Source: Marivita sp. S6314
GTDB taxonomy: Bacteria; Pseudomonadota; Alphaproteobacteria; Rhodobacterales; Rhodobacteraceae
Reading direction: 5' to 3'
Assembly (NCBI RefSeq): GCF_023015985.1
Contig: NZ_JALKAO010000003.1
Location: 496,001-560,000 of the forward strand
DNA: 64,000 nucleotides
A program made the position numbers and the translations under genes. Positions within the stretch are counted from its first letter, which is position 1. Each line of letters opens with the position of its first letter. Below, piece by piece: positions 39,441 to 48,337 of the stretch. Below the pieces are notes generated by a model, which was not told the DNA's origin, did no database searches, and was given only the letters and a program-made list of their open reading frames with translations.

Positions 39441-39776
39441 TCATGCCGCCAGTTCGTCGTAAACATCCAGCGCTTTGCCGGCATACATCAGGCCGGGACC
39501 ACCGCCCATCTGGATGCAGGTGGCCAAGACCTCTGCGACCTCTTCGCGTGTTGCGCCTAGGCGGACAAGCGCTTCGGTGTGAAAGAGGATGCAAGGCTCG
39601 CAGCGGGTTGCGACAGCAATGCCAAGGGCGACGTATTCCTTCTCCTTGAAGGTCAGGGCGGCGTCTTTCTTGACCGACTTCCCAAGTGCACCGAAGGCGG
39701 CGGTGGTTTCGGGAATGGCGTTGTTGAGGGATTTCAATTGGTTCTTTGTGTCGGCGAATTTGGCTTTCCAGCTCAT
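39441..39776 (-). CDS. Carboxymuconolactone decarboxylase/AhpD-like protein
   Basis: 111-residue all-helical protein. FKEKEYVALGIAVATRCEPC (about 43-62) and ILFHTEALVRLGATREEVAEVL hold the CxxC and the His four residues on, the AhpD-type thiol site, preceded by the conserved Glu (KEKE). IQMGGGPGLMYAGKALDVY ends the domain. Such proteins act as peroxidase reductants or unknown thiol enzymes; no muconolactone genes are near, so the family name should not be read as function. Encoded alone, converging with the dehydrogenase gene across the dispersed repeat. Confidence 0.88.
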   Translation of the reverse strand: MSWKAKFADTKNQLKSLNNAIPETTAAFGALGKSVKKDAALTFKEKEYVALGIAVATRCEPCILFHTEALVRLGATREEVAEVLATCIQMGGGPGLMYAGKALDVYDELAA

Positions 39777-39846
39777 ATCGTGCTCCTGAGATGTGTTTGT
39801 CTCTCAAGAGCAGTCTGAGACCTAGAAATCCTTGATGCAGATCAGG

Positions 39847-39876
39847 AAAAAGCCCCGGTGATGTGATCACTGGAGC
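39847..39876 (-). terminator. Rho-independent terminator of mcd
   Basis: On the reverse strand AGCTCCAGTGAT pairs with ATCACCGGGGCT (one mismatch, G-U tolerated) around a CAC loop, followed by TTTTT. About 62 bases past the mcd stop. The rest of 39777-39937 shows nothing else. Confidence 0.8.
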
Positions 39877-39937
39877 TATCTTGATTGGGCGGGCGGCAAC
39901 CTCCGCGAAACGGCCCGCTGGATCGTTAGCCTTGGTG

Positions 39938-41626
39938 CTATCCGAGCAACCGGCGGGCGATCACTTGCGCCTGAATTTCGGCGGCACCTTCAAAGATGTT
40001 CAGGATGCGGGCGTCGCAGAGGATGCGGCTGATCTTGTATTCCAGCGCAAAGCCGTTGCCACCATGGATTTGCAGGGCGTTGTCTGCAGCCGCCCAGGCG
40101 ACGCGGGCACCGAGCAGTTTCGCCATACCTGCTTCCAGATCGCAGCGACGACCTTCGTCCTTTTCGCGGGCGGAGAAATACGTGAGCTGACGCGCGACCA
40201 TGATCTCGACTGCCATTATCGCGAGTTTCGACGCGACGCGGGGGAAATGGATCAGGGACTTGCCGAACTGCTTGCGGTCCTGCGCGTAGGACATGCCTTC
40301 GTCGAGCGCGGATTGGGCCACACCGATTGCGCGGGCCGCGGTTTGGATACGGGCGGATTCGAAGGTTTCCATGAGCTGTTTGAAGCCTTTGCCCTCTTCC
40401 ATCCCGAGCAGGTTCTCACCTTTCACTTTGAAATCGTCAAAGTTAACAGTGTATTCTTTCATCCCGCGATAGCCGAGGACTTCGATCTCACCGCCCGAGA
40501 TGCCGGGGTCTTGCCACGGCGCTTCGTCGGTGCCGGGTGTCTTCTCGGCCATGAACATCGACAGACCTTTGTAGTTGTCGGTGTCCGGCACGGTACGGGC
40601 CAGAACCGTCATCACATGGGTGCGCGCGGCGTGGGTGATCCAGGTTTTGTTGCCGTTGATGATCCAGTCGCCGTTGTCGTCTTTCACGGCCTTGGTGCGG
40701 AGCGATCCCAGGTCAGAGCCGGTGTTTGGTTCGGTAAAGACGGCGGTTGGCAGGATTTCACCGGACGCGAGACCGGGCAGCCACTTTTCTTTCTGTTCGT
40801 CTGTGCCACCCGCGATCACCAGTTCGGCGGCAATCTCGGACCGGGTGCCAAGGGAGCCGACGCCGATATAGCCGCGTGAGAGTTCTTCGGAGACGACGCA
40901 CATGGAGTTTTTAGTCAGGCCAAATCCACCGTGCTCTTCCGGGATGGTCAGGCCGAAGACGCCCATTTCGGCCAATTCGTCGATTATCTCCATCGGGATG
41001 AGTTCATCCTTGAGGTGCCATTCGTGCGCATAAGGTTCGACCTTGTCGACCGAGAAGCGCCGGAACTGTTCGCGGATCATTTCGAGTTCGTCGTCGAGAC
41101 CGCAGGCCCCAACCGTCAATTCGGCGCTGCGTTCCTGCATCAGCTCGACCAGACGCAGGCGGACCGCTTGGGTGTTGCCCTCTTGGGTGAGCTGCATCAC
41201 CTCTGGCGTCATCATCCGGCGCATGTCGTCTTGGGACAGGCCGATATCCTGAAGGCGCACGATCTCGCCCTGGTTCATCTGGATGCCGCCGTAGATCTGC
41301 CAGAGATATTCGCCAAATGCGATCTGGTGGATCAACTGCTCGACCTCGCCAAAATTGCCATCCGCTTCTAGACGTTCAGCCCAGCCCTGCATCTGGCGCA
41401 GCGATTCAACATAGGTGGCGAGCCACGCAAGCCCGTGCGCGGCGGTTTGATTTTCTTCGATCAGGGCGCCGGAGACACGACCGTCGGTCGAAACCATGTC
41501 CTGAACCCGGGTGCGGGCGAGGTCGAGCACCGTGCCGACGGGGTCGATGGCGGCTTTGGTGAGGGCCAGTAGATCCGGCAGGATCGTTTCGGTGGTCAGG
41601 GTCAGGTCTTGTCCGTCATGGGCCAT
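39938..41626 (-). CDS. mcd: (2S)-methylsuccinyl-CoA dehydrogenase
   Basis: 562-residue acyl-CoA dehydrogenase with about 150 extra N-terminal residues, the hallmark of Mcd of the ethylmalonyl-CoA pathway, which oxidises methylsuccinyl-CoA to mesaconyl-CoA. The N-terminal helical part ends near LTVGACGLDDELEMIREQFRRF; then the standard fold: MGVFGLTIPEEHGGFGLTK, AVFTEPNTGSDLGSLRTKA (FAD/substrate), NGNKTWITHAARTH, ESARIQTAARAIGVAQSALDE, QIHGGNGFALEYKISRILCD and NIFEGAAEIQ, whose Glu is the expected catalytic base. Electrons go to ETF, encoded at 51-53 kb. Own terminator. Its product is the substrate of Mch (5.6 kb). Confidence 0.93.
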   Translation of the reverse strand: MAHDGQDLTLTTETILPDLLALTKAAIDPVGTVLDLARTRVQDMVSTDGRVSGALIEENQTAAHGLAWLATYVESLRQMQGWAERLEADGNFGEVEQLIHQIAFGEYLWQIYGGIQMNQGEIVRLQDIGLSQDDMRRMMTPEVMQLTQEGNTQAVRLRLVELMQERSAELTVGACGLDDELEMIREQFRRFSVDKVEPYAHEWHLKDELIPMEIIDELAEMGVFGLTIPEEHGGFGLTKNSMCVVSEELSRGYIGVGSLGTRSEIAAELVIAGGTDEQKEKWLPGLASGEILPTAVFTEPNTGSDLGSLRTKAVKDDNGDWIINGNKTWITHAARTHVMTVLARTVPDTDNYKGLSMFMAEKTPGTDEAPWQDPGISGGEIEVLGYRGMKEYTVNFDDFKVKGENLLGMEEGKGFKQLMETFESARIQTAARAIGVAQSALDEGMSYAQDRKQFGKSLIHFPRVASKLAIMAVEIMVARQLTYFSAREKDEGRRCDLEAGMAKLLGARVAWAAADNALQIHGGNGFALEYKISRILCDARILNIFEGAAEIQAQVIARRLLG

Positions 41627-41767
41627 GAATCACGTCCTTCTTAGCTTTGGGTTTTGGATAGGCACTTTGCAGGTGCAGCGCAACAAAAATACCAAACTAG
41701 CCTCAAGATTGTTCAATTGTTGCGCTTTGAAATGCCGCATTGCGGCGCTAAGCCATGCCAGCAAACG

Positions 41768-41800
41768 AAAACCGGGCCCGTCTGTTATGACGCACCCGGC
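41768..41800 (-). terminator. Rho-independent terminator of pckA
   Basis: On the reverse strand CCGGGTGCGTC pairs with GACGGGCCCGG (one mismatch) around ATAACA and is followed by TTTTCG, about 33 bases after the pckA stop. Between it and mcd (41627-41767) lies the mcd promoter region, with two GCGCAACAA-type stretches at about 41669 and, inverted, 41717. Confidence 0.78.
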
Positions 41801-41833
41801 TTGAAACTTGGACTGGGCGTGCTGACGCACCGG

Positions 41834-43432
41834 TTATCCGATGGCTGCTGCTTTCACGTCATCGTCGATAAACGGGACGTATTGCGCGAAATTGTCGGCA
41901 AACATCTGCACCAGTTTTTCCGCCTGCGCATCATAGGCATCCTTGTCGTTCCACGTCCGGCGTGGATCGAGCAGCATGTCAGGCACACCTTCTACCGCAA
42001 CCGGCACGTCAAACCCGAAGTTCGGGTCTTTGCGGAACTCGGCTTCGGCAAGGCTGCCATCCAACGCCGCTGTCAGAAGCGCGCGGGTGGCTTTGATCGG
42101 CATGCGCTGGCCCGCGCCATAGGCACCGCCTGTCCAGCCGGTGTTCACAAGCCAGCAGGTCGCACCGTGCGACGCGATCTTTTCGCGCAGCAGATTGCCA
42201 TAGATTTCGGGGCGGCGCGGCATGAAGGGAGCACCAAAACAGGTCGAGAACGTAGGCTCTGGTTCCGTGACACCGCGTTCGGTGCCCGCAACCTTGGAGG
42301 TGAAGCCCGAAAGGAAATGGTACATCGCCTGCGCAGGGGTCAGCCGGGAGATCGGAGGCAACACGCCGAACGCGTCACATGTGAGCATGATGATGTTTTT
42401 CGGATGCCCGCCAAGCGCCGTTTCCGACGCGTTCGAGATGTAGTCAAGCGGGTAGGCCGCGCGCATGTTGGCGGTCAGGCTGTCATCTTCGAAATCCAGC
42501 GCAAAGGTTTCGGGATCGAACACCATGTTTTCGATAACCGTGCCGAATTTATGCGTTGTGGCATAGATTTCGGGTTCGGCTTCTGGTGACAGGTTGATGG
42601 TCTTGGCGTAGCAGCCGCCTTCGAAATTGAACGTGCCGCGATCAGACCAGCCGTGTTCGTCGTCACCGATCAGAACGCGGTTCGGATCTGCAGACAGCGT
42701 GGTTTTGCCCGTGCCGCTCAGGCCAAAGAAAATGGCGGTGTCGACCGGGTTGCCCACGGCATGATTGGCCGAGCAGTGCATCGGCATGATGCCTTTTTCC
42801 GGCAGCAGGTAGTTCAGCAGCGAGAAGATGGATTTCTTGTTCTCGCCGGCATACTCCGTGCCACCGATCAGGATCAGTTTGCGATCGAAATTCATGGCGA
42901 TCACGGTTTCGGACCGGCAGTTGTGGCGTTCCGGATTGGCCTGGAACGAGGGGCAGTTGATGACCGTGAAATCGGCTGTGAACGAATCAAGATCTTCGCG
43001 TTCGGGGCGGCGCATCATGTGGCGGATGAAAAGATTGTGCCACGCCAGTTCCTGGACGAAGCGCACGTCGATCGAATGCTTCGGATCGGCACCGCCGGTG
43101 AGGTCCTGAACGAAGTATTCCCGGCCTTTCATGTGCTCGAGCATGTCTTCATACAAGGCGTCAAACCCTTCGGGCGACATCGCGGCGTTGTTGTCCCACC
43201 AGATTGTGTCTGCCACGCTCTCCGTCTTTACGACGTGCTTGTCCTTGGGCGATCGACCGGTGAATTTTCCGGTTGTCACAAGGAACGCACCGCCATTGCC
43301 CAAAGTGCCTTCGCCGCGTTTCAGGGCGGCTTCGATCAGCGCCGGTTCTGTCAGGTTATAATAGACATTTCCAAGCCCGTTGATCTGTTGATCCTCAAGC
43401 CGGAATTCCGGGTTTACCCGTCCAAATGTCAT
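41834..43432 (-). CDS. pckA: Phosphoenolpyruvate carboxykinase (ATP)
   Basis: 532-residue ATP-type PEP carboxykinase, the gate from oxaloacetate into gluconeogenesis. Visible: [15 protein letters not shown] (about 52-66), [18 protein letters not shown] (with the Lys metal ligand region), HCSANHA, the kinase loop [13 protein letters not shown] (about 240-252) followed by [11 protein letters not shown], and [26 protein letters not shown] nine bases upstream supports the start at 43432; a longer frame to 43582 lies in the upstream region. Divergent from chvI-chvG, the usual arrangement in alphaproteobacteria. Two candidate LacI-type operators are 138-165 bases upstream. Confidence 0.97.
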   Translation of the reverse strand: MTFGRVNPEFRLEDQQINGLGNVYYNLTEPALIEAALKRGEGTLGNGGAFLVTTGKFTGRSPKDKHVVKTESVADTIWWDNNAAMSPEGFDALYEDMLEHMKGREYFVQDLTGGADPKHSIDVRFVQELAWHNLFIRHMMRRPEREDLDSFTADFTVINCPSFQANPERHNCRSETVIAMNFDRKLILIGGTEYAGENKKSIFSLLNYLLPEKGIMPMHCSANHAVGNPVDTAIFFGLSGTGKTTLSADPNRVLIGDDEHGWSDRGTFNFEGGCYAKTINLSPEAEPEIYATTHKFGTVIENMVFDPETFALDFEDDSLTANMRAAYPLDYISNASETALGGHPKNIIMLTCDAFGVLPPISRLTPAQAMYHFLSGFTSKVAGTERGVTEPEPTFSTCFGAPFMPRRPEIYGNLLREKIASHGATCWLVNTGWTGGAYGAGQRMPIKATRALLTAALDGSLAEAEFRKDPNFGFDVPVAVEGVPDMLLDPRRTWNDKDAYDAQAEKLVQMFADNFAQYVPFIDDDVKAAAIG

Positions 43433-43567
43433 TTGCCTAACTCCTGTAGCCGCGCGTCTTGCGGCGCATTTTCTTGGGGCGCGGAACCGCGTCCGCCCTC
43501 GACAGCGTGCCGGGGGTAGCCGCGTCTTAACATGAGGGTTCCAAAGCTGAACAGGACGCAATCGCGC

Positions 43568-43601
43568 AGTTAGCGCAACCAAGACGGGTTTAGCGCAACC
43601 A
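43568..43601. promoter_or_regulatory. Tandem LacI-type operator candidates upstream of pckA
   Basis: AGTTAGCGCAACCA (43568-43581) and GTTTAGCGCAACCA (43588-43601) are repeats with a 20-base period, two helical turns. They resemble the GTTAGCGCTAAC palindrome that I recall for CceR/PckR, the LacI-family regulator of central carbon genes in alphaproteobacteria. Related sites lie before pyk and etfB. Confidence 0.5.
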
Positions 43602-43700
43602 CACGGGTCATGCGTGCAAAGATGTGATGCAAATTAGCCATCCGTAAGGGTTTTTCCGTCTCAATATCCCTGTGGCAGCAGAGTGATTCGCAGAATTGGA

Positions 43701-43729
43701 TTGGCGCAATGCGAAAAAAGACGCATAAT
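43701..43729 (+). promoter_or_regulatory. Sigma-70-like promoter for chvI
   Basis: TTGGCG, 17 bases, then CATAAT; the first transcribed base would be near 43736, about 37 bases before the chvI ATG. The leader then carries AAGGA nine bases ahead of the start. Confidence 0.5.
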
Positions 43730-43772
43730 GGCGGAAAAAACATAATTGAGAGCAGTACAAGGAACACAATCC

Positions 43773-44477
43773 ATGTCGAAAATCGCCCTTGTGGACGATG
43801 ACAGGAATATCCTGACATCGGTCGCGATCACCCTTGAGGCTGAGGGATTTGAGGTCGAAACATACAATGACGGACAGGCCGCATTGGACGCATTCAACAA
43901 GAAGATGCCTGATATGGCGGTCTTTGATATCAAGATGCCAAGAATGGATGGCATGGACCTGCTTCAGCGGGTGCGCCAGAAATCCAAGATGCCGGTGATC
44001 TTTCTGACATCCAAGGATGACGAGATTGACGAGGTTCTTGGCCTGCGCATGGGCGCGGATGATTACGTCAAGAAGCCGTTTTCCCAGCGTTTGCTGGTCG
44101 AGCGCATCCGTGCGCTGTTGCGTCGGCAGGACGCGGTAGCTGGCGATGCCGCCGGAGGCGAAGTTGAAGAAGCCAAGCTCATGGTGCGGGGTGAACTCAC
44201 CATGGACCCGTTGCGCCATTCGGTGTCGTGGAAGGGGATGGATGTCTCGCTGACCGTCACGGAATTCCTGCTTTTGCAGGCGCTGGCCCAGCGGCCCGGT
44301 TTCGTGAAGTCGCGCGACCAACTGATGGACGTCGCCTATGACGATCAGGTCTATGTAGATGACCGCACAATCGACAGTCACATCAAGCGGTTGCGCAAGA
44401 AGATGCGCACGGTCGATAACGACTTTTCGGCCATCGAGACGCTTTATGGAATTGGCTATCGTTACAACGAAGAGTGA
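43773..44477 (+). CDS. chvI: Response regulator ChvI, OmpR family
   Basis: 234 residues. Receiver domain with the acidic pair VDDD (7-10), phospho-acceptor Asp 52 ([11 protein letters not shown]), Thr 79 region (FLTSKDD) and Lys 101 (DYVKKPF). Winged-helix output domain from about residue 135 ([20 protein letters not shown]) to YGIGYRY. The sequence and its place before chvG, hprK and the PTS-like genes identify ChvI, which in alphaproteobacteria responds to envelope or acid signals and influences central metabolism. AAGGA supports the ATG at 43773. Confidence 0.95.
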   Translation: MSKIALVDDDRNILTSVAITLEAEGFEVETYNDGQAALDAFNKKMPDMAVFDIKMPRMDGMDLLQRVRQKSKMPVIFLTSKDDEIDEVLGLRMGADDYVKKPFSQRLLVERIRALLRRQDAVAGDAAGGEVEEAKLMVRGELTMDPLRHSVSWKGMDVSLTVTEFLLLQALAQRPGFVKSRDQLMDVAYDDQVYVDDRTIDSHIKRLRKKMRTVDNDFSAIETLYGIGYRYNEE

Positions 44478-44479
44478 CC

Positions 44480-46195
44480 ATGGCATTGGTTGAAGGTGTC
44501 AACACCGGATCATCCGGCGGACGCAAAGATGCAGATGTGGTTTTGGGGGACGACTGGGTCGCCCCCGACCGCACGGTTGAGTCCGAAGTCCGCGACAGCC
44601 AAGAGCGTCGCGGACTGTTTTCGCTCAACAAATCGCCGCTGACGCGCAAGATCATCACCTTCAACCTCGTCGCCTTGAACTTTCTCGTTGCCGGGATCCT
44701 GTTTCTGAACTCGTCGCGCGACACGTTGGCTGACCAAAAGGCCGACGCTGTGCGGATCGAGGCCGAACTGATCGCCGACGTGTTCGAGGCCGAGGCCGTT
44801 GAGGGTGTTGCGATCAACCTCGGGTCCGGTGAAGGCATTGACGTTCGCGAAACACTGGCCGGGATCGACGCGCGGCCGGGATTGCGGATATTTGTCTTTG
44901 ACGCGGCGCGGTTCCTTGTCGGCGATATGGACGGTGGGGCTGGCACTGCTCAACCGGTTGATACGGCTGAAAAGCCAACTGTTATTTCGGATTTTCTGCT
45001 CACCGTCTGGAGCAGCGTATCCTCTGTTTTCCAGCCCGCCTCTGACCTTGAGGCACTGACGCTGGAAGATATCCTTCGCCGCCAGATCGAGGAAACGGCC
45101 CCGTCCGAAACCCGTGTGGATCGCAGCGAAGGGCCAAATGGCGAGACGATCTTTACCGCGTTGAGCCCGATTGAAGTGGACAACGGGGTCGCGGGCACGG
45201 TGGCATTGATCAGCTTTGCGCCCGAAATCGATGCGGCGGTGCGCGTTGAGCGCGAAAACGTGTTGCAGATGTTTGTGATCGCAACCCTCGTGTCCATCGG
45301 TCTGAGCCTTGTGCTCGCCTCGACGATTTCCAATCCCATCTCCAATCTGGCGGATGCCGCCGAAGTTGGGCGCGATCGCAACCGTAGAAACGTGGCGTCG
45401 GGCCGCATTCGCATACCGGATCTGACCGCACGACCTGACGAGATTGGGCGCTTGTCCGGCGCGCTGCGCGGCATGGTGGCGGCACTGTATGACCGGATTG
45501 ATGCGAATGAACAGTTCGCCGCCGATGTCGCACATGAGATCAAGAACCCGCTTGCATCGCTTCGGTCGGCGGTTGGCACGTTGCGCGTGGCGCGGCGCCC
45601 CGATCAGGTGGACCGCTTGCTGGATGTGATCGACCATGACGTGCGCCGCCTTGACCGGTTAGTCAGCGACATCTCGAACGCGTCCCGGCTGGATAGCGAA
45701 CTGGTGAAAGAAGAAGAATCCGAATTTAACCTGCTGGAAATGCTTGGAAACCTCGCCCAGTTCCTGGGTGAAGATGCCCGGCGGCAGGGGATTGAGTTTA
45801 TCTCGGACCTGCCGGACCGTGCCATTCGGGTCCACGGGCTGGAAGCGCGGTTGGCGCAGGTGTTTGTGAACCTGATCACCAACGCCATCAGCTTCTGTGA
45901 GGATGGCGATGCGATCCGGCTATGGGCGCGGCAGCGGGAAAACCGCGTGTTGATCGTCGTTGAAGATACCGGCCCCGGCATTCCGGACGAAGCGCTGACA
46001 AAGATCTTCAAACGCTTTTATTCGCAGCGACCGGAAAACGACTTTGGCAACAATTCCGGACTTGGCCTGGCGATTTCAAAACAGATCGTCGAAGCGCATG
46101 GCGGTGTGATCTGGGCCGAGAATATCCGCCCCACAGAAGCCGACGCAACCTCTGAACCGCTCGGCGCGCGGTTTGTCGTTGGTCTTCCGCTGTAA
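44480..46195 (+). CDS. chvG: Sensor histidine kinase ChvG
   Basis: 571-residue membrane kinase. Cytoplasmic N-terminus of about 55 residues, membrane helix 1 (IITFNLVALNFLVAGILFL, about 58-76), periplasmic sensor domain to about 255, helix 2 (MFVIATLVSIGLSLVLAST), HAMP linker, then HisKA with the phospho-His in ADVAHEIKNPLASLRSA, N box VFVNLITNAISFC, G1 VEDTGPGIPDE, and G2 NSGLGLAISKQIVEAHGG. Phosphorylates ChvI. Start could also be GTG 44474, overlapping the chvI stop. hprK follows six bases after the stop. Confidence 0.95.
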   Translation: MALVEGVNTGSSGGRKDADVVLGDDWVAPDRTVESEVRDSQERRGLFSLNKSPLTRKIITFNLVALNFLVAGILFLNSSRDTLADQKADAVRIEAELIADVFEAEAVEGVAINLGSGEGIDVRETLAGIDARPGLRIFVFDAARFLVGDMDGGAGTAQPVDTAEKPTVISDFLLTVWSSVSSVFQPASDLEALTLEDILRRQIEETAPSETRVDRSEGPNGETIFTALSPIEVDNGVAGTVALISFAPEIDAAVRVERENVLQMFVIATLVSIGLSLVLASTISNPISNLADAAEVGRDRNRRNVASGRIRIPDLTARPDEIGRLSGALRGMVAALYDRIDANEQFAADVAHEIKNPLASLRSAVGTLRVARRPDQVDRLLDVIDHDVRRLDRLVSDISNASRLDSELVKEEESEFNLLEMLGNLAQFLGEDARRQGIEFISDLPDRAIRVHGLEARLAQVFVNLITNAISFCEDGDAIRLWARQRENRVLIVVEDTGPGIPDEALTKIFKRFYSQRPENDFGNNSGLGLAISKQIVEAHGGVIWAENIRPTEADATSEPLGARFVVGLPL

Positions 46196-46201
46196 TCCAC
46201 G

Positions 46202-46642
46202 ATGCCCGAGACACCGCCTCTCATGCTCCATGCCACAGCGGTGGCCGTGGGTGGCAAGGCGGTATTGATCACCGGGGCCAGTGGTGCGGGAAAATCGTCG
46301 CTTGCGCTTGAGATGATGGCGCGGGGTGCAACCTTGGTCGCCGATGATCAGGTGCGCCTGACACCGGTTGGCGATAGCGTCGTGCTGACCTGTCCGCAGC
46401 CGCTTCAAGGTCTGATCGAGGCACGCGGGATCGGCCTTTTGCATGCCGAACACGCGTCTGACGCTGTATTGGCTTTGGTTGTCGATATGGATCAGACGGA
46501 AACCGACCGCATGCCGCCGCATCGAAAGATCACATATTTCACGAAATCGTTTCCGCGACTTCACAATGTTGCGTCGCAGCATTTTCCTGCCGCACTTATA
46601 CAATATCTCAGATGCACAGAGTGCAATGCCGCGCAACCTTGA
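46202..46642 (+). CDS. hprK: HPr kinase/phosphorylase, short alphaproteobacterial form
   Basis: 146 residues, only the catalytic C-terminal domain of HPr kinase, as usual in alphaproteobacteria (the Firmicute enzyme is about 310). Walker A GASGAGKSS (25-33, Lys 31), then LVADDQVRL (about 45-53) with the two Asp residues of the active site, and LIEARGIGLLH (about 71-81), the HprK signature. It should phosphorylate Ser 49 of the HPr encoded at 48011. Adjacent genes: chvG (6 bases upstream) and rapZ (17 bases downstream). Confidence 0.93.
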   Translation: MPETPPLMLHATAVAVGGKAVLITGASGAGKSSLALEMMARGATLVADDQVRLTPVGDSVVLTCPQPLQGLIEARGIGLLHAEHASDAVLALVVDMDQTETDRMPPHRKITYFTKSFPRLHNVASQHFPAALIQYLRCTECNAAQP

Positions 46643-46659
46643 CACTTAACCGGGACACT

Positions 46660-47586
46660 ATGCCTGACAGCACACCCCATAATCCTATCGTTGTTGTCAC
46701 CGGGCCTTCGGGCGCGGGGCGCGCAACGGCGATCAATGTGCTGGAGGATCTTGGCTTTGAGGCGATCGACAACATGCCTCTGCGCATGGTGCCACGCCTG
46801 TTTGACGGCGGCCCGCTGGACCGTCCGCTGGCCATCGGGATTGACGTCCGCAACCGCGATTTTTCGCTTTCGGCGCTGTTGGGGTTGCATACGGATCTGG
46901 TGACGTTGCAGGAGGGGCAGGTTTCATTGCTTTACCTTGAGTGTCGCCCCGATGTGTTGCTGCGCCGGTTTTCGGAAACCCGCCGTCGCCATCCGCTTGC
47001 GCCCGACGACACGCCCGAAGAGGGGATTGCGCAAGAGATCGAGCTTTTGAAGCCGATCGAGGATCGGGCAGATATCGTGATCGACACGTCGGACCTGTCG
47101 CCTCATGACTTGAAGACCGAAGTGCATCACTGGTTTGCCGACCAAACCGCGCAGAAATTATCCGTTTCATTGCAGTCGTTCTCTTACAAAAGGGGCATCC
47201 AACACGGGGTCGACATGGTGTTTGACTGTCGGTTCCTTGCCAATCCGCATTGGGATGAGACGTTGCGCGCGAAAACGGGTCTTGATGCCGATGTAGAGGA
47301 TTATGTGGCGCGTGATCCTCGACTTGCGCCGTTTTTGACCCAGATTAACGGCATGCTTGGTTTTTTGCTTCCCGAAATCGAAGCAGAGGGAAAAACCCAT
47401 TTTGCGGTTGGACTCGGGTGTACCGGGGGGCAACATCGGTCGGTTGTCGTTACGGAAAGGGTGGCTGCGGCTCTTGCGGAAACGGGGTGGCGGGTGTCAA
47501 TAAGTCATAAGGAATTGTCGCGTCGGGGACTCGCGACATCCGCCTCGCGACCTGCGGGGCCGGACGGTGGAAAGGTTGCAGAGTGA
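46660..47586 (+). CDS. rapZ: RNase adapter protein RapZ/YvcJ family
   Basis: 308-residue nucleotide-binding protein. VVVTGPSGAGRATAINVLED (11-30) is the P-loop, with Arg 21 where the Walker A Lys is expected; I recall Arg there in other Rhodobacteraceae too. Later comes FDCRFLANPHW (about 188-198), VEDYV, and CTGGQHRSV (about 256-264), the C-terminal RapZ signature. In enterobacteria RapZ guides RNase E to an sRNA controlling amino-sugar synthesis; the role in alphaproteobacteria is less clear, and the gene sits with the PTS phosphorelay as here. The EIIA gene overlaps its stop (GTGA). Confidence 0.92.
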   Translation: MPDSTPHNPIVVVTGPSGAGRATAINVLEDLGFEAIDNMPLRMVPRLFDGGPLDRPLAIGIDVRNRDFSLSALLGLHTDLVTLQEGQVSLLYLECRPDVLLRRFSETRRRHPLAPDDTPEEGIAQEIELLKPIEDRADIVIDTSDLSPHDLKTEVHHWFADQTAQKLSVSLQSFSYKRGIQHGVDMVFDCRFLANPHWDETLRAKTGLDADVEDYVARDPRLAPFLTQINGMLGFLLPEIEAEGKTHFAVGLGCTGGQHRSVVVTERVAAALAETGWRVSISHKELSRRGLATSASRPAGPDGGKVAE

Positions 47587-47984
47587 TCGGGATCGTGATC
47601 GTCGCCCATGGTGGACTGGCACAGGAATACCTGTCGGCGGTCGAGCATGTGGTTGGATGCCAACCAGGCATGGCGGCTGTTGCCATCGCCGAAGATCACA
47701 ACCGTGACGCAAAACAATCCGAGATTTGTTCGGTCGCCGATGACGTCGACAAGGGGCATGGCGTGGTCATCGTGACCGATATGTTTGGCGGATCCCCATC
47801 GAACCTCAGCCTTCGGGCGTGCCAGCCGGAAAACCGCCGGATCATCTATGGCGCGAATTTGCCGATGTTGATCAAACTGGCCAAAAGCCGCGACAAATCC
47901 GTGCCGGATGCTGTGCGGGCTGCGCTTGAAGCCGGGAGGAAATATATTGACAGTCAGAACATATCCTTGGATCAGAGCGCCTGA
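47583..47984 (+). CDS. PTS EIIA component, mannose/fructose family
   Basis: 133-residue EIIA of the mannose class. His 9 in GIVIVAHGGLA is the phosphorylation site, and VIVTDMFGGSPSNLSLR (about 62-78) is the family core motif. No EIIB or EIIC membrane component is encoded nearby, so this is the regulatory, transport-free PTS of alphaproteobacteria in which EIIA carries a signal. GTG at 47583 overlaps the rapZ stop. Followed by ptsH after 26 bases. Confidence 0.93.
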   Translation: MIGIVIVAHGGLAQEYLSAVEHVVGCQPGMAAVAIAEDHNRDAKQSEICSVADDVDKGHGVVIVTDMFGGSPSNLSLRACQPENRRIIYGANLPMLIKLAKSRDKSVPDAVRAALEAGRKYIDSQNISLDQSA

Positions 47985-48010
47985 TCGCACGGTTTGGGAG
48001 GCTTGTCCGT

Positions 48011-48289
48011 ATGTCTGCATCTGCGCAGCGAGTGCTGACGATCATTAACGAAAAGGGTTTGCACGCCCGTGCGTCGGCCAAATTGGTCGAAGTCGTTGAA
48101 GGGTTCGATGCCTCTGCCGAGGTGCGCAAGGACGGGCTGAGCGCGTCCGGAGACAGTATTATGGGGCTTTTGATGTTGGCAGCCTCCAAAGGAACCTCTA
48201 TTGAGGTACAGACTTCCGGGCCGGATGCAGATGCGCTTGCCGCCGCTATCGAGACATTGGTGGCCGACCGTTTCGGAGAAGGGTGCTGA
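48011..48289 (+). CDS. ptsH: Phosphocarrier protein HPr
   Basis: 92 residues. EKGLHARASAKLVEV places the active His at residue 18, and ASGDSIMGLLMLAASKGT the regulatory Ser at 49, the target of HprK. The length and both sites fit alphaproteobacterial HPr. It passes phosphate from EI (not in this window) to the EIIA next door. Last gene of the chvI-chvG-hprK-rapZ-EIIA-ptsH cluster. Confidence 0.95.
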   Translation: MSASAQRVLTIINEKGLHARASAKLVEVVEGFDASAEVRKDGLSASGDSIMGLLMLAASKGTSIEVQTSGPDADALAAAIETLVADRFGEGC

Positions 48290-48337
48290 TCACCGCGACC
48301 GGCACAGCCGCCCGAACACAGGACGATACACGGCCCA

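Larger units (their letters stand above)
43433..43772. promoter_or_regulatory. Divergent control region between pckA and chvI
   Basis: 340 bases without a convincing gene. Near the pckA side is its ribosome-binding site (AGGAG). In the middle are two near-identical 20-base units (43570-43609) each starting TTAGCGCAACCA. Further on, TGCAAA appears twice 13 bases apart (43615 and 43628). A sigma-70-like chvI promoter is at 43701-43729. Confidence 0.6.
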
